Below are positions 5,620 to 7,377 of a stretch of 7,377 nt of DNA, piece by piece. The stretch's first letter is position 1. Each line of letters starts with the position of its first letter. The DNA comes from Pseudorhodoplanes sp. GTDB lineage: Bacteria > Pseudomonadota > Alphaproteobacteria > Rhizobiales > Xanthobacteraceae. The notes under the pieces are model-generated. The model saw only the letters and a list, made by a program, of their open reading frames with translations. It did no database searches and was not told where the DNA came from. The position numbers and the translations under genes are program-made. Location: positions 1-7,377 of the forward strand of contig WBUW01000141.1 of NCBI GenBank assembly GCA_008933495.1, read 5' to 3'.

Positions 5620-6438
5620 CTATTCGCCGGTCTGGATCAGGGATCCGTAGCGGCGGGCGCTGTCGAGCAGGCGCAGAAAACCGGCGACCGCAAGCAGGAA
5701 ATAGGCGGCGTTGAGGACAAATGCCATGAGCATCAGGTCGACCCGGAAGGTGCGCTCGATCAGGATCGCCCGCATGCCCTCGAACACGTAGGTCGGCGGC
5801 AACAGCCAGGCCATGGTCTGCAGCCAGCCGGGCAGGATGGCGACCGGATAATAGACGCAGGCCAAGGGCAGCAGCAGGAACATGAAGGTCCAGGCCAGCC
5901 CCTCCGCGCCCATGCCATTGCGCAGGATCAGCCCGGACACCAGGATGCCGACCGCCCATGAGGTGAGGATCAGGTTGAGAAAGAACGCCGCCAGCCCGAA
6001 GCCGAGCGCATAAAGGTTGAAATCGAAAAACCACAGCGCGACCAGCGTCACCGGCACCATGCCGATGGCCAGCCGCACGATGCTCATGACCATCAGCGCC
6101 AGCACGAATTCGAGCGGACGCAGCGGGCTCATCATCAGGTTGCCCATGTTGCGCGCCCACATCTCCTCCAGAAACGAGATCGAGAAGCCGAGCTGCCCGC
6201 GGAACAGGACGTCCCACAGCAGCACGGCGCCGATCAGCGTGCCGCCGGCGCGCGCGAAGAAGGTCGCGTTCTGGTCGACATAGCTCTGCAGAAAGCCCCA
6301 CATCAGCATCTGCACCATCGGCCAGTAGATGAGTTCGAGCAGCCGCGGCCAGGACGAGCGCATCAGGTACCAGTAGCGCAGGATCATCGCGGCGATCCGG
6401 CGCAACGAGAAGGCGGCATAGGGGATGGGCGCGCTCAT
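5620..6438 (-). CDS. ABC-2 type exporter permease
   Basis: Membrane subunit of an ABC-2 family exporter, 272 residues, the usual size. A basic, amphipathic N-terminus precedes about six hydrophobic helices, near residues 33-52, 66-80, 110-135, 140-170, 181-203 and 235-256. Between helices 2 and 3, the stretch LEEMWARNMGNLMMSPL (90-106) is the conserved cytoplasmic coupling region typical of ABC-2 permeases. LPPTYVFEGMRAIL (213-226) is the family's C-terminal signature. I chose ATG 6438 because it overlaps the ATPase stop as ATGA, which implies translational coupling; the frame runs open to 6585, but those codons are shadow sequence of the ATPase gene. It pairs with the preceding ATPase, probably as two copies of each subunit. 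The substrate cannot be told from sequence; drugs, polysaccharides or lipids are all possible in this family. Confidence 0.93.
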   Translation of the reverse strand: MSAPIPYAAFSLRRIAAMILRYWYLMRSSWPRLLELIYWPMVQMLMWGFLQSYVDQNATFFARAGGTLIGAVLLWDVLFRGQLGFSISFLEEMWARNMGNLMMSPLRPLEFVLALMVMSIVRLAIGMVPVTLVALWFFDFNLYALGFGLAAFFLNLILTSWAVGILVSGLILRNGMGAEGLAWTFMFLLLPLACVYYPVAILPGWLQTMAWLLPPTYVFEGMRAILIERTFRVDLMLMAFVLNAAYFLLAVAGFLRLLDSARRYGSLIQTGE

Positions 6439-7205
6439 TGCGCGGCCTCGCGCGCTTCGCCGCGGCCGCGGGCGATGTCGAGGAACACGTCTTCCAGCCT
6501 CTGCCGGCCGTAGCGGTCGAGCAGACGCGCCGGCGTGTCGTCGTCGACGATGCGCCCGCGCTTCATCATGATGACGCGCTCGCACAGCCGCTCGACCTCG
6601 GTCATGTTGTGGGAGGCGAGCAGGATGGTGGCGCTGCGCGTACGGCGGTAGCGGTCGAGATGGCTGCGCACCCAGTCGGCGGTATCGGGATCGAGCGAGG
6701 CGGTCGGCTCGTCGAGCAGCAGCACTTCGGGATCGTTGATCAGCGACTTGGCGAGCGAGACGCGCGTCTTCTGCCCGGCCGACAGTTTTCCGGTGGGACG
6801 ATCGAGGAATTCGGCGAGCCCGAGCTGGGCGGCAAGCTCGCGGATGCGCTCCTCGATGCCGCTCACCCCGTACAGCATGCCGAACACGCGCAGGTTCTGC
6901 GCCACCGTCAGCCGCATCGGCATGTCGACATAGGGGCTCTCGAAATTCATCCGGTGCAGCACGCGGTGGCGCTCGCGCGCCATGTCGGTGCCGAGCACAC
7001 GCACGGAGCCCGCGGTCGGCGTCACCAGGCCCATGATCATGGCAATGGTCGTGGTCTTGCCGGCGCCGTTGCCGCCGAGGAGCCCGGTGATCGAGCCCGG
7101 CGGCAGGGCGAACGAAATGTCGTCGACCGCCGGGCTGAGCTTGTAGCTCTTGACCAGCCGGTCGACGGCGACGGCGGGCTGAGCGGGGGAAGGAGCGGGG
7201 CTCAT
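6435..7205 (-). CDS. ABC exporter ATP-binding protein
   Basis: Nucleotide-binding subunit that powers the ABC-2 permease encoded next; 256 residues. Walker A is GGNGAGKTT (44-52), with Gly where Pro is usual. The signature is LSAGQ (141-145), Walker B runs VLLLDEPTASLD (161-172) with catalytic Glu166, and the H-loop is His199. The Q-loop is odd: around residues 86-99 (MNFESPYVDMPMRL) no Gln is found where most relatives have one, and Glu89 or Ser90 takes the place. I recall similar Q-loops in some ABC-2 ATPases, so this may be a subfamily trait. I chose ATG 7205, shortly before the first beta strand. The frame runs open to 7352, but that 49-codon extension is Arg/Ala-rich and repeat-derived. 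No clear Shine-Dalgarno precedes 7205, because an 11-bp tandem repeat covers that spot, so the exact start is somewhat uncertain. Confidence 0.93.
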   Translation of the reverse strand: MSPAPSPAQPAVAVDRLVKSYKLSPAVDDISFALPPGSITGLLGGNGAGKTTTIAMIMGLVTPTAGSVRVLGTDMARERHRVLHRMNFESPYVDMPMRLTVAQNLRVFGMLYGVSGIEERIRELAAQLGLAEFLDRPTGKLSAGQKTRVSLAKSLINDPEVLLLDEPTASLDPDTADWVRSHLDRYRRTRSATILLASHNMTEVERLCERVIMMKRGRIVDDDTPARLLDRYGRQRLEDVFLDIARGRGEAREAAQ

Positions 7206-7225
7206 GGCGGGTACATGGCGGGTAC
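7204..7225. repeat. Perfect 11-bp tandem duplication at the ABC ATPase start
   Basis: ATGGCGGGTAC occurs twice in direct succession (7204-7214 and 7215-7225), and a partial third copy (ATGGCGG) follows at 7227. On the minus strand the duplication places two CCGCCATG motifs eleven bases apart and out of frame. The downstream one, at 7205, is the ATPase start. The upstream one (7216) gives a tiny frame, ATGTACCCGCCATGA, overlapping that start. Confidence 0.8.
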
Positions 7226-7313
7226 GATGGCGGATCCGGATTGCGGGCGCGGTGCGCCGCGGTCTGCGTTCATGTGAGGCCAAAGGCCGCGGCGCGCAAG
7301 CGCGGGCGCCCAA

Positions 7314-7377
7314 TCCCGCGCCAGACCCGCGCCAATTCCGTGCCGAGTCCATGCCAAGTCCATGCCAAGTCCGGGCC
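7314..7377. repeat. Degenerate 11-bp tandem array at the right edge
   Basis: Successive 11-base units are TCCCGCGCCAG (7314), ACCCGCGCCAA (7325), TTCCGTGCCGA (7336), GTCCATGCCAA (7347) and GTCCATGCCAA (7358), then a start of the next (GTCC, 7369). The last two are identical and earlier ones drift while keeping a CC...GCC core. The array may continue beyond the window. It is about 110 bases upstream of the ABC ATPase start and unrelated in sequence to the repeat at 7204. Confidence 0.6.

Noticed and set aside
5620..7205. A nodIJ-type Nod-factor exporter
   Set aside because: Sizes and gene order are similar, but the Q-loop region and permease signature give no specific reason to choose NodIJ, and no nod genes or nod boxes are visible.
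6438..7277. A 279-codon plus-strand open frame opposite the ABC ATPase
   Set aside because: It mirrors the ATPase gene and shows no family motif; the minus strand has every ABC motif in order.
7314..7377. A CRISPR array
   Set aside because: The units are 11 bases long with no spacers, and no cas gene is nearby.

Overview
This 7.4 kb window is GC-rich chromosomal DNA that looks like an alphaproteobacterium of the order Hyphomicrobiales (Bradyrhizobium, Rhodopseudomonas, Rhodoplanes or a relative). That placement is an inference. It rests on strong G/C preference at third codon positions, an intracellular polyhydroxyalkanoate depolymerase, a HisKA_2/HWE-type phosphoacceptor motif, and a dispersed intergenic element of a kind I associate with these genomes.

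Layout, left to right. (1) Bases 1-1952 (+): the 3' part of a class A penicillin-binding protein with complete glycosyltransferase and transpeptidase motifs; the true start lies left of the window. (2) 2118-2726 (+): a short membrane protein joining an ethylene-receptor-type copper/ethylene-binding domain to a bare histidine phosphoacceptor (DHp) segment, with no ATPase domain. A strong hairpin at 2050-2084 precedes it. (3) 2771-2870 (+) and 4021-4120 (-): two copies of a 100-bp two-hairpin intergenic element, aligned without gaps at 84% identity and in inverted orientation. (4) Between them, 2913-3716 (-): a YgjP/DUF45-type zinc metallopeptidase, then an unexplained spacer with an AT-rich patch, a doubtful 34-codon ORF and a hairpin. 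(5) 4172-5518 (-): intracellular PHA depolymerase (phaZ) with a cysteine nucleophile, followed by a GC-rich hairpin. (6) 5620-6438 and 6435-7205 (-): an ABC-2 exporter permease and its ATPase, overlapping by four bases and followed by a candidate terminator. (7) 7206-7377: the exporter's upstream region, holding two unrelated 11-bp tandem repeats.

The genes do not form one pathway: they cover cell-wall synthesis, a possible gas/metal sensor, protein turnover, carbon-store mobilisation and an exporter. Only the ABC pair is clearly an operon. The least ordinary item is the ethylene-receptor-like protein with an orphan phosphoacceptor helix. The second is the repeat pair: each copy lies 44-51 bases after a stop codon, in the same sense as the preceding gene, and keeps stems through G·U pairs that work only on that RNA strand.
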